A DNA stretch of 64,000 bases from Codonopsis lanceolata (lineage: Eukaryota; Streptophyta; Magnoliopsida; Asterales; Campanulaceae), in contig CM028378.1 of NCBI GenBank assembly GCA_013146195.2, positions 9,601,350 through 9,665,349 of the forward strand, in the 5' to 3' direction. The notes below the pieces were generated by a model, which saw only the letters and a program-made list of their open reading frames with translations, did not search any database and was not told where the DNA came from. The translations under genes and the position numbers were made by a program. Shown here piece by piece: positions 45,394 to 58,260 of the stretch. Each line of letters opens with the position of its first letter. Positions within the stretch are counted from its first letter, which is position 1.

Positions 45394-47355
45394 TTACCCT
45401 TTGAACCTGTGAAAAACAAAAAAGGAAATAATAATGCTTCATGAAAACAGTGATGGAAACAAGAATCTAAGAAACATACTGTTCCAGTAATTTACATTCT
45501 TCATAAATCTCAGTCACCAGCTGTAGCAATGATTCAGTGTCTTCTGCCATCTTCGAAATTCTATCTGCCTCTTTCACTGCTTCAGCTGCCACAAAGGACT
45601 TGTTTTCTGCATCAGCAACTTTATAGGCAGCATTCATTGCAGCATCTTCAAGCGTTTCTTCAACATGAATTCTCAATACGCTATTCAGGGATGCTTTTGT
45701 CCCACTGCAGCAATCTGGCTTAAGATCATTCTTTTTTGGGGTTTCACATGCTGCATCTTTGATCTTGTAGCAGTTATGAACCTGCCATGTTGATCATATT
45801 GAAGAATGATAAATTAAAGTTGCTTGGAGTTATTTCTGTAGTGGGAATCATGTAAAATAGATGATTACGCTTATACAACGAATTTGCTGCGTGCCATGGA
45901 ACTTATCATACACCAAATTTTCTATGCTCCCAGGTTTGGTTTGATAAATGGGAAGTTATAATAAGCGCCCAGGGCACTTGTTAAGCACCTATTTATAACA
46001 AGATTTTGCACTCGAAGCACTCTCCAATTCATTGGCTACATTCACCCATGGACTGAAGAGCACTCCCAATGCAAAACATGTCTTAAAGTAGAATTTTAAC
46101 TAGTGTCATGGAGGTGCTCGTTAGCATACAACAACTCAGCTAAATTCAACCTTTTTCCCGATCACTTGGGGGCACTTGTTACACATGATTAATTCATAGC
46201 AACCGCACTAACATGCAGAAGTTGAACATACATATAATCATATAGGGGAACAGCATGAAGTGATCTAGGAAATTTTTCACATGAACAACATTTTTTTCTT
46301 TACCCATTTGGCCCTAAAGAAATGTTTATTTACTTCTTGGTTACCCGGTGAACAGGCCACGTGTATACTCCCTTCGTTCCTAAATAATTATCCTACTTTC
46401 CTTTTTTGTCCGTTCCAAAAAAAAAATCCATGCTTCCAAGCTTTCCTTTTTAGTGAAACACTTTTACCACTTTACCCTTACTTTTTCTTCCTACTTTAAT
46501 AATGGCCACATGCACAAGGGCTTTAAAAAACTACATATTATACCAATATTTATAACATAGTCAATTAGTTTTTCTTAATTCGTGTGTCCAAGTCAAACAG
46601 GACAATAATTTAGGAAAGGAGGGAGCATTACTTTTCACAAAGTTTTCAATTTATTTGGCAATGTGAGATTTTTTTCCTCCACTAATTAATATAAGAAGTG
46701 GTCTACATCACTCTTCAACATTCTCGGCAAAAAGTAAATTTGTAGCAATTTAGAGATGGGGAAGTAATGTGTGGTTTGGATAGACCAGATGCATGAAGTC
46801 AAACAGTATTTTCCAAATATATCGCAAAGATCAAGCAACCCTTACTGAATCATTTGCACTTGGAGGGAAAATCATTTTTCAAATTTTTTTATCCAAATAA
46901 CTTAAAAAGTACAGCAAAAGTTAGCGAACTTCTCTGAAAAAGTTTGTGAATGATTTTTTTTGCTTTGATTACTAGATGCCTGAGGATGGACAAGGATCGA
47001 ATAGGACATGGAAGCATTATGACCTCTTTATGAAAAGGAACGAAGGAAGAACAGTAATAAACCAACATTTGTCATGCAGTTTACAAAACATAACTGCAGG
47101 GTGCAGATGCATAACAAAGTGCAAGCAGTTACAGATTCTTATAGGTGTTGGATACCCATACATGGAGAAACAAATAAAACAAGCAGCCTTCTAATGAGTG
47201 CCCCAAGGGCACTAGTTAGAAGAATTAAAAAAGAAATAGACGAATGCGAGAGAAGAAGTCAAAGTTGGGGTTGCAAAGCAATGACAACAAGCAACAAACC
47301 ATCAACCATGTTGAAAAAGAGTTTCAAATAATACCCGTAAAGATTACATAAGGTC

Positions 47356-47405
<50 letters not shown>

Positions 47406-50400
47406 TAAAGTAACCACGTACATTTACATACTAAAATTATTTTATAACAATGCAAAATTGAAGATTACCATCAAAGATACTTCTGTTTGTTAATCAAGAT
47501 AGGTCATCACCTTCTCAAGTTTTCCTTGTAGAACAAGTCGTCTGAGCTTTGCAAACAATAACTTTCTGAAATTTTGCGGCACCTCATGTCGTTGCTGCAA
47601 TATGTGTACAAATAAAGGGAAAAACATTAGGGTTTTTTTTCATGCCAAGAAAAATTGTACAAAAATAATCAAAGAACTGGTTATCTTTTACTTGGTGACA
47701 TTAATCTTCAAGAAAACAAGGTGAACTAAACAATCATTTGATAGATAAAAACTCCTGCTTTTATTACACTACTTTAGTTCACTCCCATATTCTGTAAATT
47801 ACTTAGAAGTAGAAGCAAATGAAGGTTGGTGATTGACAATGAAGACATCATTTTTTAGTTAAAGATTTTCTTGCTCTCAGCAAAATGGGGTAATTCATCT
47901 TTTTTAACATAGTAGGGATTTCAACAGTATTTTCACCCTAAACTACCATTAGTAAAGGCATAAGTTAAACCCGTAACTACTTTAGCTAGATGCTTTAAGC
48001 TTCCAAAACAGCATAACTAACTTAAGAAATTTGCTAAATGTTCTCAATTTAATACTGGTGAGATCCTGAAATGAAATCTTTCAGAAGACTCAAACTTTAA
48101 CATGCATGCTAGCTTCGTAGACACAAATCCAACTGCATGGATCAAACAGTCAGAATCCTGAACTAGCTTCATATATATGTACATCAGATTAGCATATCAG
48201 GCAATCTTATGGACTTACGCTTCTAGCCAGTGGAGGATCAAGATTTTTTTTTCAGTGGGGGCACAAATTTAATAATATTACAATACAAACCTTAGAAATC
48301 ATAATTGTGTTGAAAAATTGTAATAAATGTGAAGGAAATTTTGTAACTTTCGGCACAATTTACTTAATGGCTCGTTTGTTTGTTGACAAAGTTAATAGTG
48401 GAATTGTGTTCGATTCCGTGAGAACATCAAAATCGTATATTTACTTGTCTAAATTGGTGTCCGGATAAAGGAGAAATTAAGACTTAAAATATAGTGTTAG
48501 AGTTGGTTAGAAAAGATCAATCTTGGGTTTGTCTTACATTGGAAAATTAACAAAATTGTGGCTACTACATATACAAACTCTTTTCTATCAAGGAGTAAGA
48601 TTGTATAGCATAGAGACTCTCTTCACGTGCCTTCAGGGTACAAATCCTCAAATGACGGGTTGATGGAATTTAGATTTTCATGCTTCGTTTTACCAAATTG
48701 TTTAGACTCGTGTACGAGTGCAACCTGTATACATGAATGTTGGATTGATGGATTGTTAGATTATCCAATGCTTTGTTTTACTTTACTTTTTTCAGTAGGG
48801 GCACACGCGTGAAGTTTTGCCAAAAAGACGTCAAATTAGTAATTTTATTTTTTTTAAAAAAAAACTTTTTGATTGACCGGCTCACGTGACCCCACTCAAG
48901 AAAGCATAGATTTGCCTCTGCCTCTAGCAAATATGATACAGACCCAGGTAAAATAAATACATGCAAATGATAGAAATAAAAAACCGCTATCTGACCTCTA
49001 TGTAGCTAACAATTGCATTAATATCTGACCCATTTGCATCTTTTTTGGATGAAAGTGCTTCAAAAATCATTGCATTGTACCTGGTAACAAAGGATTATAT
49101 TGTGAACCCAATGGAAGTTAAGATGACAAACATATGCCAAAGCAACAACTGTTATTGCAAAAGTATGTAAGTTTTGTTTGCATAAGCCTCATGTTGGCAA
49201 GGACGTTAAAGGCATGAACATTAACGGCTTGCTAACATCATATACATACATATATGTATAAATGTATGCATATATTAAGAAAAGGCATTATAATTTCAAG
49301 AGAATTTCGGTCAGATGTTTTCCCCTTCACAAACGCTTTTATGGTAATTATTGTCGTATAACAGATAAAACTTGTACATCCCATCGAAACACCATATTTT
49401 AAAGGCTAAAGCAAGATATATAATAGTATAATACTACAATCAAACCAGACCTTGACCTGAGCAAGTCACCATAAAAGATGTCGTCACCCTAAGTTTCATA
49501 AGAAAAATATATTTTTAGAGAGTGAAAAGTAATTTATACAGTTTCATATGATAATGTAATCATCTTGCATCCTTCCTCCGTTGTCTAGAAGAATACTTAT
49601 CCCTTCCACAACTATCCCCGTCCCAGTTTTCAGGAAAATACTGAAAAGATAAGACCTTTGGGACCCAAGTATCACAGTACACAATCGAAGTTTAATTAAA
49701 CACAGAACTACTCATGTCCAATTCCTTTTGAGTGTAAAAAGAAAGGCAGACAGACTCAGCATTGAGCTACTTTAGGGTAGTACGGACATTATGAGAATAT
49801 AAGTCTGGAGCCAATCAAGAAAGCAACAATAAAAAATTTCTAAGGGGGCCCACACCAAAAGGTTCAAAGCCAAGAAAGATTTACATGCATTTGACGTGAA
49901 AAAATATGGTCAGAATCAATTATGGATCAATGAAAAAAAAATATTGAGTTTTTTTCCCTCTTCTTTTAAGGTGCCAATAAACGAATTTTTTAAAACATAA
50001 ACACTGAAAAAAAATGAAGTGACAAAGACACATTGCATGCACCCCATTATTTGTTTTGTAAAAACTGAAAATTCTATGAGCTCCCAACAGTTGTTTCATA
50101 TCCCTCCCTCTCTTCTTCTTTTTGACTTCATAGGTACCAGGATATAATCACAATATGCCGTATATGCAGCAAAATTTTCCAAAATATATTGATGGGACCA
50201 TGGCCCCCTTACCCTTCCCCTATTCCATCAATGAACCCAATGTATGCATAGGACAGGCACAGCTCAAATCTGCATGTGCAGTAAATCATATCCAACCATG
50301 CAACTACCTTTTTAGGTGTGAAAAGAGAGCTAGTTGGATACACACCTTGGAGCTAATTTCCCATCCAATGGACATTTAGAAGGGTCATCGATCGAATCGA

Positions 50401-50688
50401 CCTCAGCAAGAGGAACAGCACAAGTAACAATCTGAGAACTAGAGATTGGGCCAGCAGTGGTTTCTTTTACTTTAGGAGCTCTAGATTTATCTCTAGAGCC
50501 TTGCACACCAGGGATAATACTCAGGTTACGCCATTTGTCCTGCAAACATATACTATAATAAGATCCACTTACACCAGGTTGACTGTGAAATGAGTAGTTT
50601 CAACACCAAAAAGAAAAGGTTAAACATGAAATATAAATAAGTAAATGATTATCTTATTTCTTGCTTTTCAGTTTGATTTGTGGTTGGC

Positions 50689-50728
<40 letters not shown>

Positions 50729-53700
50729 CTCGCACATCATTGATATCTCGCATAATGAAAGTGTGTGTACCTTCTCTAATAATATTTCTTTTAGTAGAAG
50801 TTCATAAATTCTCAATACTCTTTCATGCTTTTGGTACTTTTATCTTTTGCTACAGTTAGTAACTTGGTTTACTAATATTGTTGTATCTGATTGCTACTAG
50901 AGGAATCAAGCATCACTCTTTCATCAAACAATCTCAGAACTCCTAACACATACAAAGGGGTAGCAATGATGGTCCATAGGCCCCAACAATATTGGAAACT
51001 CTCCAATAATATAGATGTATTCACAAACAAAAACTTAGAGACAAATTACTTGGTCCCCAACAAATCTCTAAACAGCTTTCTGACCCACCACTGACTGTTG
51101 ATGTGTGATTGCACAATCTTAAGATACATTCCCATAAAATGCATAAATTTGTTTTTCATTCATTTTTTGTCAAACAAAGTATTACTTGAGAATGTTCTTT
51201 TGAAGTAGACACTTCTCTTTTCCAGGGAAAATATAATCCTCAAGCAATCACACATACCCCAAATGATCCGACAAGGGCCCAATTTTATAAACCCTTGATT
51301 AAATTTATCCTTTGTGAATTTTATTTTATTTTGATAAGTAAATATAATATTAACCACAAGTCAAAACAGGTGACGCATCCTTGTACACAGGGAGTATACA
51401 AGACCAAAATAATCAGATCTACATACTATTAAATTTATCCTTTGTGAAATTAAATGCACCGTGTGAGAGCTGTTGCACAGCAGCATAATGTCTTTGATTA
51501 AACTTATCCTTTATGAAATTAGAATATGCAGCATGTGAGAGCTATTGCACCACCAGCAAAACGTTTATCTTCCATGCCATCCACATGTTCAGCAAGGACA
51601 AGTAGTGTCGTATGCAACGGTCAAAGATCATTAACATGTTGACAACCATTACTTTCCCTATCCTCGAGTATTTTTATTTATTTGTTTTTAAGATATAAAA
51701 AAATAATATCATCAGACCAAAGAAAGAACAAATGTTGATAAGGTATCCACCAATACAGAGTCACAGATATGAGACAGCCAGACACAACAGAAACAGAAAG
51801 AAGGAAAAAAAAAACGACTCGCTATAACATCCCTAGCTGCTTTCCAATCTCTCACCAAATCAGTTCCAATCTCTTGCCAAATCAGTCGAAGGCAAACCCC
51901 TGAGCACTCCCAACACCTTAATACCAAGAAGATAACAGGATCCCAAAGGAAGTTCAAACCCAAGTTTTTGTTATCAAAGAATCTGGAATTCCTTTCAATC
52001 CAAACACACCCGATAATAGCAAATATAGCCCAATACATAATGAAGAAATTGTAGACAGTATAAAATTGTCTAATTAATTAAAACTCTGGACTCGACCGGC
52101 TTACACAAAACCTCTCTGACTGTATTTTTAATCCTCCTCTCTAATGGTTGTAATAAGGTTTCTCAAACCATCTATTTATAATAGTCCTAATAATAAACTC
52201 TAAACTGATTAGGAAACACAATACTAATTGACTACTAAATAATAAATAATAAAGACTTCAAAACAAATACTAATTCTAGTTGGATTGTGCATGGTTTTAT
52301 AGTCAACATTGCCTCCCTTAAACCAAGCTCGTTGGTCCATCACCATCTCGAGCAATAATATTCAACGCAATCTTTACAGCTGTCAGTATTTCGTACACTT
52401 GAATTCGAACATCGGTCTTCATCTTCACTCGCGATTGAGGACGAACTTTATACTTGATATACAACTTCTTGACTTGTTCTTCACGATCAAAATAATCTTT
52501 CATGTTAACCAATTCATCTTCAAACTCACCGATGTAGTTTTTATCCAATTCAACATATCCACCAATGCATGATCTAGAGAACTTTATACAATCTTCATTA
52601 TCCACTTGAAGAAAATACCAATCTTCTTTGCCAATAAAATCTTGAAATTCATTGATTGAATAACCAAAACAATACTTCAACAACTCATCTTTGGTAGGAC
52701 TTGAATTAGGACTAAAAAAATTTCAATACCAATAAAATCGATATGAGTATAATTTTCAACGTTCTCAACAACCTTTAAAGCAACAAACTCAAAATCATGA
52801 GTCACCCCAAACAAATTCTTAAAATCATGAGCACCTTTTTCCAACTTCCCTCGGCATTGTCGATTATTGACAACAAGGGTAGGCAATATGGTCACATCAC
52901 CTCTTAAACCTTTTCCAATTTGAGCATCTTGTTCTTCTTTCAAGATAGGATTCTCAGAACCAAGCTCCTCATTGAACTTGTCCACATAAGTTCCCGTTTT
53001 TTTCTTTGCAGCACCATAAGCCTCTATCCTCTGCTTCTGTTCACCAATTTCCACTTTTTCAAGCATATCGGCCTCTTGATTAATGGCACCGTCAGCAAGT
53101 ATACTCTGATCCTTTAGGGTTAAAACAATTGCTGCATTTCCAATCGATTCTTCCTCATTTGTGCCACCACATGTAACTTCAATTACAAACTCTTCCTCCT
53201 TCGTATCACCACCAAATTCAAAACTTTCTTTTTCATCATTATTCTCTTCCAATTCATTTTCTTTTCGTCTTCCATCTACTATATCGTGTTTTCTCTTTTC
53301 AATTTCTTTTTCCTCATCAATCTTCTTCAAAATTTCTTTCATCTCCTCTATTTTCTTTAAATGTCTTCTTTGTTTCTCAACCGTAAATTTGTCTTCGGAG
53401 TAATTCGTTGTCCAATATTCATTAAAAAAAATTGGACCTACAAAGTATTTGAAACCATGCTCAAGTTTCTTCCATTTCTCATAATTTTTAAAAGTATGTT
53501 CTAGTTTTTCCCAAACCACTTGTAAACAAACCCCAAATTTCTCCATGTATCGAGTTTTGTAAAATCGGCCAAACACGAAGCTCTTTCGCTATCGAAAGTG
53601 TCTTTAACTTCGAATTATCAAATTGCTCAAATACATCATACGACGATAAGTAACATTCTTTGAGATAATTACTAATGTCAATACTCCAAGAATCATAATT

Positions 53701-56443
53701 ATAAAGAACTAACTTGGGAAAACTCATCATTATAAATCAAGCAACTAATTGACTCACCTTTAAATATAGCTCATTCTCGCAAATAATCACGCTCCAATAA
53801 TTCTTCTATAAACTTTCTTCAACTCGTTATCAAACAAACTCACATCAATATTCTGTTGAGTCTTTGTTCAAGGGGTCGTCACCTAATAGCCAAAATTGCA
53901 AACTTGAATAACAATTTTCTCCACAGAACCAACAAAGCTCAAGCTTTTATTGAACTTCTCAATAACCAGGATCAAGCCTCAAGCTCTGATACCAAATGTA
54001 GACAGTATAAAATTGTCTAATTAATTAAAACTCTGGACTTGATCGGCTTACACAAAACCTCTCTGACTATATTTTTAATCCTCCTCTCTAATGGTTGTAA
54101 TAACGTTTCTCAAACCATCTATTTATAATAGTCCTAATAATAAACTCTAAACTGATTAGGAAACACAATACTAATTGACCACTAAATAATAAATAATAAA
54201 GACTTCAAAACAAATACTAATTCTAGTTGGATTGTGCTTGGTTTAATAGTCAACAGAAACTGAGTATTAATTGGATTATGAAGTCATTACTTGGTCACTG
54301 TACTCATGATCTTAAACCACTCTTTCAGCCGATATTTCCTTTCTTCATCCATGAATTCGAAAAGTTCACTACAATGAATGAGTAAACCAGACTCTTGTAC
54401 TCATCCATAAAAACCAGAGAGATCACATCAAACGAATTTCAAGAATAAAGCTCATGATTTCAAATTTAGATTGTTCAAAATCAACTTGACTATTTACTTG
54501 AAAAGTCAAAGTGCTTTTGATAAACATAAGATACATCATACATTGTACGTTTAATAAACTTTATTTATAAACACTAGATTTATTCTATGCAACTAAATGG
54601 AAAAAAAATAAGGTTTAAATCTCAATTTGGTCACCCTACTTTCGGCCAAAAATCATTAAGCTCACTCTACTTTTTTTTTCCTCAATTTGATCACTCTACT
54701 TGGTTTCGACATTCAATAAGGTCACTTGAGTCATTTTTATCCTTTATGTTGGATCGAAATCATTGAAAAGACCAAAATACCCTTATTAAGTTGAAAGGTT
54801 TTACTCTCAATGTTAAAAATTGAAGGTTCAAACTAAAAAATAAAAACTAAACCCAAACAGTGTCGGCCTTACCCGTAACATTGATTCTCTCATCTCTCTC
54901 ACCTCTCTCGCTGTGACAGCAACAAGCCCCAAACAGTGCCGGCCTTTCCTCCATCCTCACGCTCAGAAACAAACCCAGCTGTTTCTATTCCTTTCCTCCA
55001 ATTTCTCTTCCATCACCAAACCGTTTTTTTTTTATATGTCCCATTCGCCGGCCTCACCCATATTTTCCATCAGCCGGCGTCCTTCATCTCCAACCGTCAT
55101 CTTCACCTCTTCCGTTCGTTCCCCATCACTATCTCCAACAACCGCCGGCCTTCTTCCTCCGGCCCGCCAAATCTCTCTCTCAGTTCGCCTCCTTCTCCGG
55201 CGAGTCTTCTCCATACCCGCCATCCTCTATCCCTGCTGGGCTTCACCCCTCATCGTCATCGCCGTCTTCAAATACCCCATGGCTGCCATCCTGCAGGTTC
55301 CATTCCCCCTCCAATTTCTCCAGCCACAATCATCCATCTCTGTTCATCTCCAACTTCCTCACTTGTCGTCGTCTCTCCTTCAGATCGGGCCGAACCCAGC
55401 TGATGAATTTGGGCATCCCTCTTTCTCTCTCTTCAGTCCCGTTCAATCCCCTATCTCCATCTCCAATCTGCTCCTAAGCCCAAGTGAACCAGGGCAGCCC
55501 TCTCTCTCGTCCTCCTGCCCCGATCTCCTTCAGATCCAGCCTATCCCGTCACATCCGCCGGCCCCTTCCGTTCCTGTTCTCCCCTCCCATCTTCTCCAAT
55601 CTCAGGCCTCCATCAATTGTCCCAGTTACGAATAGCGGCGATGATGGAGGGATTTCCACAGGCCTGTTTCTCACCCAATCTCACTTCCATAAATGAAGCC
55701 GCTGTCCACCCCAAACGACCTCGCTCGTGCTCCAGGCCGTTTCTAATGGATCCCTCAAAGTTAATGGTCTGGGTAAGGGTAATTTTGGGTTTCTTTAAAT
55801 GTTTTAAGTTTTCCATCAAAATATTTAAACAGAGTGATGAACGTGCTATTTATGTCCAAGTAGAGTGATCAAATTGAGGAAAAAAAAAGTAGAGTGAGCT
55901 TAATGACTTTTGGCCGAAAGTAGGGTGACCAAATTGAGATTTAAACCAAAAAATAAATATAGACACAAAAATGGTCACTTTGAAAAGTCAAAGTGCTATT
56001 CTTTCTTCTTTTCTTTTTTTTAGTTGGGAAAGGAGGGGAGGACAAACAAACAGCACATAAGAACAAATTTCTGCACACACACACACATATATGTCATGTA
56101 AATATAACCAAACGAAAACACGTGCATAATTCAGCATGCTTTTGAATTCAATCTAGTCAAAAAAAAAAAATAAGCACAGACAGGTAGAATTGGTACAAAA
56201 TTCAGACAATGATAAGAGGATTACTAATATACAAGTAAAAACAAAATGAAAATCGATACATAATAAAGTTTTTTTTTAGGGGGATGGGGAAACCTTGAGG
56301 TCGATGTTGGAACGATGAGTGAGGAAGGGGGAAAATTCAGGATCGTTGAGAATGATCTTCCACTTGCCGGTGCCATGTTTGGAAACGCCGGCTCGAAGGG
56401 CTTCCTCTTCCTCCGACTTCCACTTCAGTTTCTGGTTTCCCAT
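45394..56443 (-). CDS. Single Myb histone / telomere repeat-binding (TRB-type) protein gene
   Basis: Six minus-strand coding exons with GT-AG introns: 56294-56443, 50346-50539, 48996-49080, 47511-47594, 45480-45781, 45394-45406; phases agree and the product is 275 residues. Residues 1-62 form the Myb domain (QKLKWKSEEEEALRAGVSKH, then RSNIDLK|DKWRNLS, with the intron inside the telobox motif LKDKWRN). Residues about 112-172 form the H1/H5-like globular domain (YNAMIFEALSSKKDANGSDI, VPQNFRKLLFAKLRRLVLQG). Exon 5 encodes an Ala/Glu-rich coiled coil (DAAMNAAYKVADAENKSFVA). TRB proteins bind telomeric repeats and telobox promoters in the nucleus and bridge to telomerase and Polycomb. The length is slightly under the usual roughly 290-300. 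The ATG at 56443 starts MGNQKLKW, as in the family. Intron 1 is 5.75 kb, swollen by transposons. Confidence 0.95.
46368..46625. mobile_element. Stowaway-like MITE in TRB intron 5
   Basis: TA-CTCCCTTCGTTCCTAAATAA...TTTAGGAAAGGAGGGAG: inverted ends with few mismatches. The interior (CACTTTACCCTTACTTTTTC, CTTTAATAATGGCCACATGC) matches the copy at 6990-7246. Confidence 0.75.
47361..47401. repeat. (AT)n microsatellite in TRB intron 5
   Basis: About 20 AT units, upstream of exon 4 in gene terms (plus-strand left side). Confidence 0.95.
48228..48920. mobile_element. hAT-type MITE in TRB intron 3
   Basis: It starts CAGTGGAGGATC and ends GATTTGCCTCTG, so the ends are inverted CAG(T/A)GG. It is flanked by CTTCTAGC (48220-48227) and CCTCTAGC (48921-48928), an 8-bp duplication with one mismatch. 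Subterminal CAGTGGGGGCAC and its later repeat CAGTAGGGGCACAC also occur. Related in ends to the MITE at 32175. Confidence 0.6.
50691..50724. repeat. (CT)n microsatellite in TRB intron 1
   Basis: 17 CT units about 150 bases upstream (gene sense) of exon 2. Confidence 0.95.
51712..52049 (-). mobile_element. LINE-derived fragment (C-terminal ORF2 end)
   Basis: The minus strand reads YWAIFAIIGCVWIERNSRFF and DNK, then LIWQEIGTDLVRDWKA. This is the WxIWxERNxRxF-x(D/E)xK pattern of the zinc-knuckle-like C-terminus of plant LINE reverse transcriptases, followed by the D-W tail. Only about 100 residues remain. The LTR element at 52050 adjoins it on the right. Confidence 0.6.
52050..54255 (-). mobile_element. 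Complete 2.2 kb LTR element of non-autonomous (LARD/TRIM-like) type
   Basis: 259-bp LTRs at 52050-52308 and 53997-54255, in plus sense TGTAGACAGTATAAAATTG...AGTCAACA, differing at about 7 sites by eye. On the minus strand a TGGTATCAGAGC primer site (53983-53994) follows the 5' LTR after two bases, and a purine tract GGTTTAAGGGAGGCAA (52309-52324) precedes the 3' LTR. GAAAT and GAAAC flank it, a likely 5-bp duplication. No RT or integrase is encoded; an internal charged reading frame is present. It sits in TRB intron 1, in the same orientation as the gene. Confidence 0.9.
52318..53730 (-). pseudogene. Internal reading frames of the LTR element
   Basis: Three overlapping minus-strand pieces (53730-53488, 53576-52677, 52683-52318) form one broken coding region. 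The start reads LYNYDSWSIDISNYLKE; the middle is Lys/Glu-rich coiled coil (KEILKKIDEEKEIEKRKHDI), then acidic linkers; the end reads DNEDCIKFSRSCIGGYVELD. A DSW near the start recalls gag-like modules of copia-related elements, but I do not recognise the family. At least two frameshifts are needed. Confidence 0.4.
54611..55947. mobile_element. MULE with 92-bp terminal inverted repeats and 9-bp target duplication
   Basis: The arms 54611-54702 and 55856-55947 are inverse copies with about one mismatch, starting GGTTTAAATCTCAATTTGGT. The 9-bp duplication AAAAAATAA lies at 54602-54610 and 55948-55956, diagnostic of Mutator-like elements. The core holds a 240-codon plus-strand frame (54913-55635), but it is Ser/Pro/Leu-rich C/T-biased sequence open in more than one frame, so I do not call a gene. 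It may be acquired leader DNA. Lies in TRB intron 1. Confidence 0.92.
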
Positions 56444-58260
56444 CGCCGGTGACGGAATCGGTTAATTGAGGTGGAGGTTTCGGTGCGTGAGCCGATGGAA
56501 TGTGGACAGCAAAACGTTCGTAAATTGAATGTTCATCTATCTATATAGAAGTATCAAAAATTGGTCGTGAAATTCGGAGGGTTTTCTGTGTCCAATCTGA
56601 ATGTGAAAAGTGTCTTGTTCCCGCTCGATCCTAATATCCCTGGATTTGGGGTTTCTTTCTCAATTTTCGTTTTTAAGCTCTGTTTATATAGTACCGCTGG
56701 CGGTGACACTGACAGCCTTCCCCTACGGTACAACGTGTCTGTGCAGATTCCTTCCCCTCATTAAAACACTGTTTCTCTTTTTAGTCGATACTTTTTTCTT
56801 TTTTTGGGGGGTACATAATACAGTTTCTTTTAAAGAGAAAACAATCTTCTTTTAAAAATTTGATTTATAAATTTTCATTGTTTTTCTTTGAAATTCTTCC
56901 CATCATTTTTAAAATGGTAGTAGTATGAGTTTATCTAATGCATCATACCAAAAAGATAAGTTCGTTGCAATTAAAGAAATAGTGTGTTCTAATAAAGTGT
57001 TTGTATAATAATTACGGAGTATTTGTTTTCTGTTTTAAAAAGCATTTTGAACCAATTGTAATAGTGAGTATTCCTATGTGTTGCGTTAATTTTCAATGTT
57101 GATCATGTCAGCCATTGGGGATCTTCGGTCATAATGTCGAGCACAGTTGTTCCTCGGCAATCATGTTGGGCATTAGCGATCTTTGGCCATTATGTCGATT
57201 ACGGTTATTCCTCGATCATCACGTCGGTCATGATTGTTCTTCAGTGGTCTTTGAATGTTATGTCGAGTATGGATACCTCAATCATTCTGTCCATCATGGT
57301 TGTTCGTCTTATGGTGAGGTTGATTTGATCATTTTGTCAATAGCTTGAATGTCGAACCATATCCACTTATTAGAGGTACTAGGTCAGGTCCATTCACCCA
57401 ATGAATTTGATAAAATATCACCACCCTACTCGATGAGACATCATGTAACATGTAATTAACCGAAGCCCATGAACCAATCAATATTTACTCAATGATATGA
57501 TGGGCAACGTATACCCTGAACCAACGACCACTAAAAAATGAATTATGAGAATATTAGGTTGACATAAGATCATATGAACTATGGCTGAATCAAATCAACA
57601 ACACAACTTTGTTAGAACAACCATTACCCTATCTACAAGCCTATTCCCCAACAGTTGAGTCGTCAAACGTGGTAAAAAAAATTAAATGCTCATGTGCATA
57701 TGTTTTGATGAAAGTTCCAAGACAAAAGTCAATTTTGTCACGTTGTAAGTTTTTATTGGATTATTCATATGTCATATGCCTTGATCAACACTTGTCTTTA
57801 ACAGCTCACTATAAATACTTAATTTCCATGGCAAGGCAAGTGGAAGCAACATATCAAAAATTAATTTACTAGCTATTTGGTAGTGGTTTATGTAGTTTAT
57901 ATATGCAGTTTCCTCTGAATAGCAAATGACATTGTTTTAAATAGAAAAGAAGATGGAGAGAAATTTAATTTATAACAACAACTTTGAAGTCGAGGCTCGT
58001 GTTGGACATGATCTCCGCAAGACGAAATTGCCCCGTACTTGTGCTTCACGGTTTCTCGGCAATTGTCTCTAAGATGCAACGACTTTTCCAATCTTCGTGA
58101 GCAGCACTTCAATACGAGATCACAGTGAACTTTGACGTTTCAAAACTTCCAAGACTTTGAACAGGATAATGTTGCAATATGAACTATTCTAACAAAATGT
58201 TATGATTTCAGATTCTGATGTAATGAATTGTCAATCCAATGGGCTATTTATATATACTAA
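56444..58260. other. TRB upstream region, no further gene
   Basis: The TRB promoter and leader lie just beyond 56443. A patch at about 57105-57310 shows an imperfect repeat of ATGTCGA..A..GTT.TTCCTCG.CAATCA and .GTCGGTCATGATTGTTC-like units. No recognisable protein is encoded. Confidence 0.45.

Noticed and set aside
54913..55635. 240-codon open frame in the MULE core
   Set aside because: Ser/Pro/Leu-rich from C/T bias, with an overlapping open frame in another register. No domain and no splice or promoter context.
57115..57348. 77-codon frame over an imperfect repeat
   Set aside because: Open mainly because of the repeated TCATGTCG-like units. No protein family recognised.
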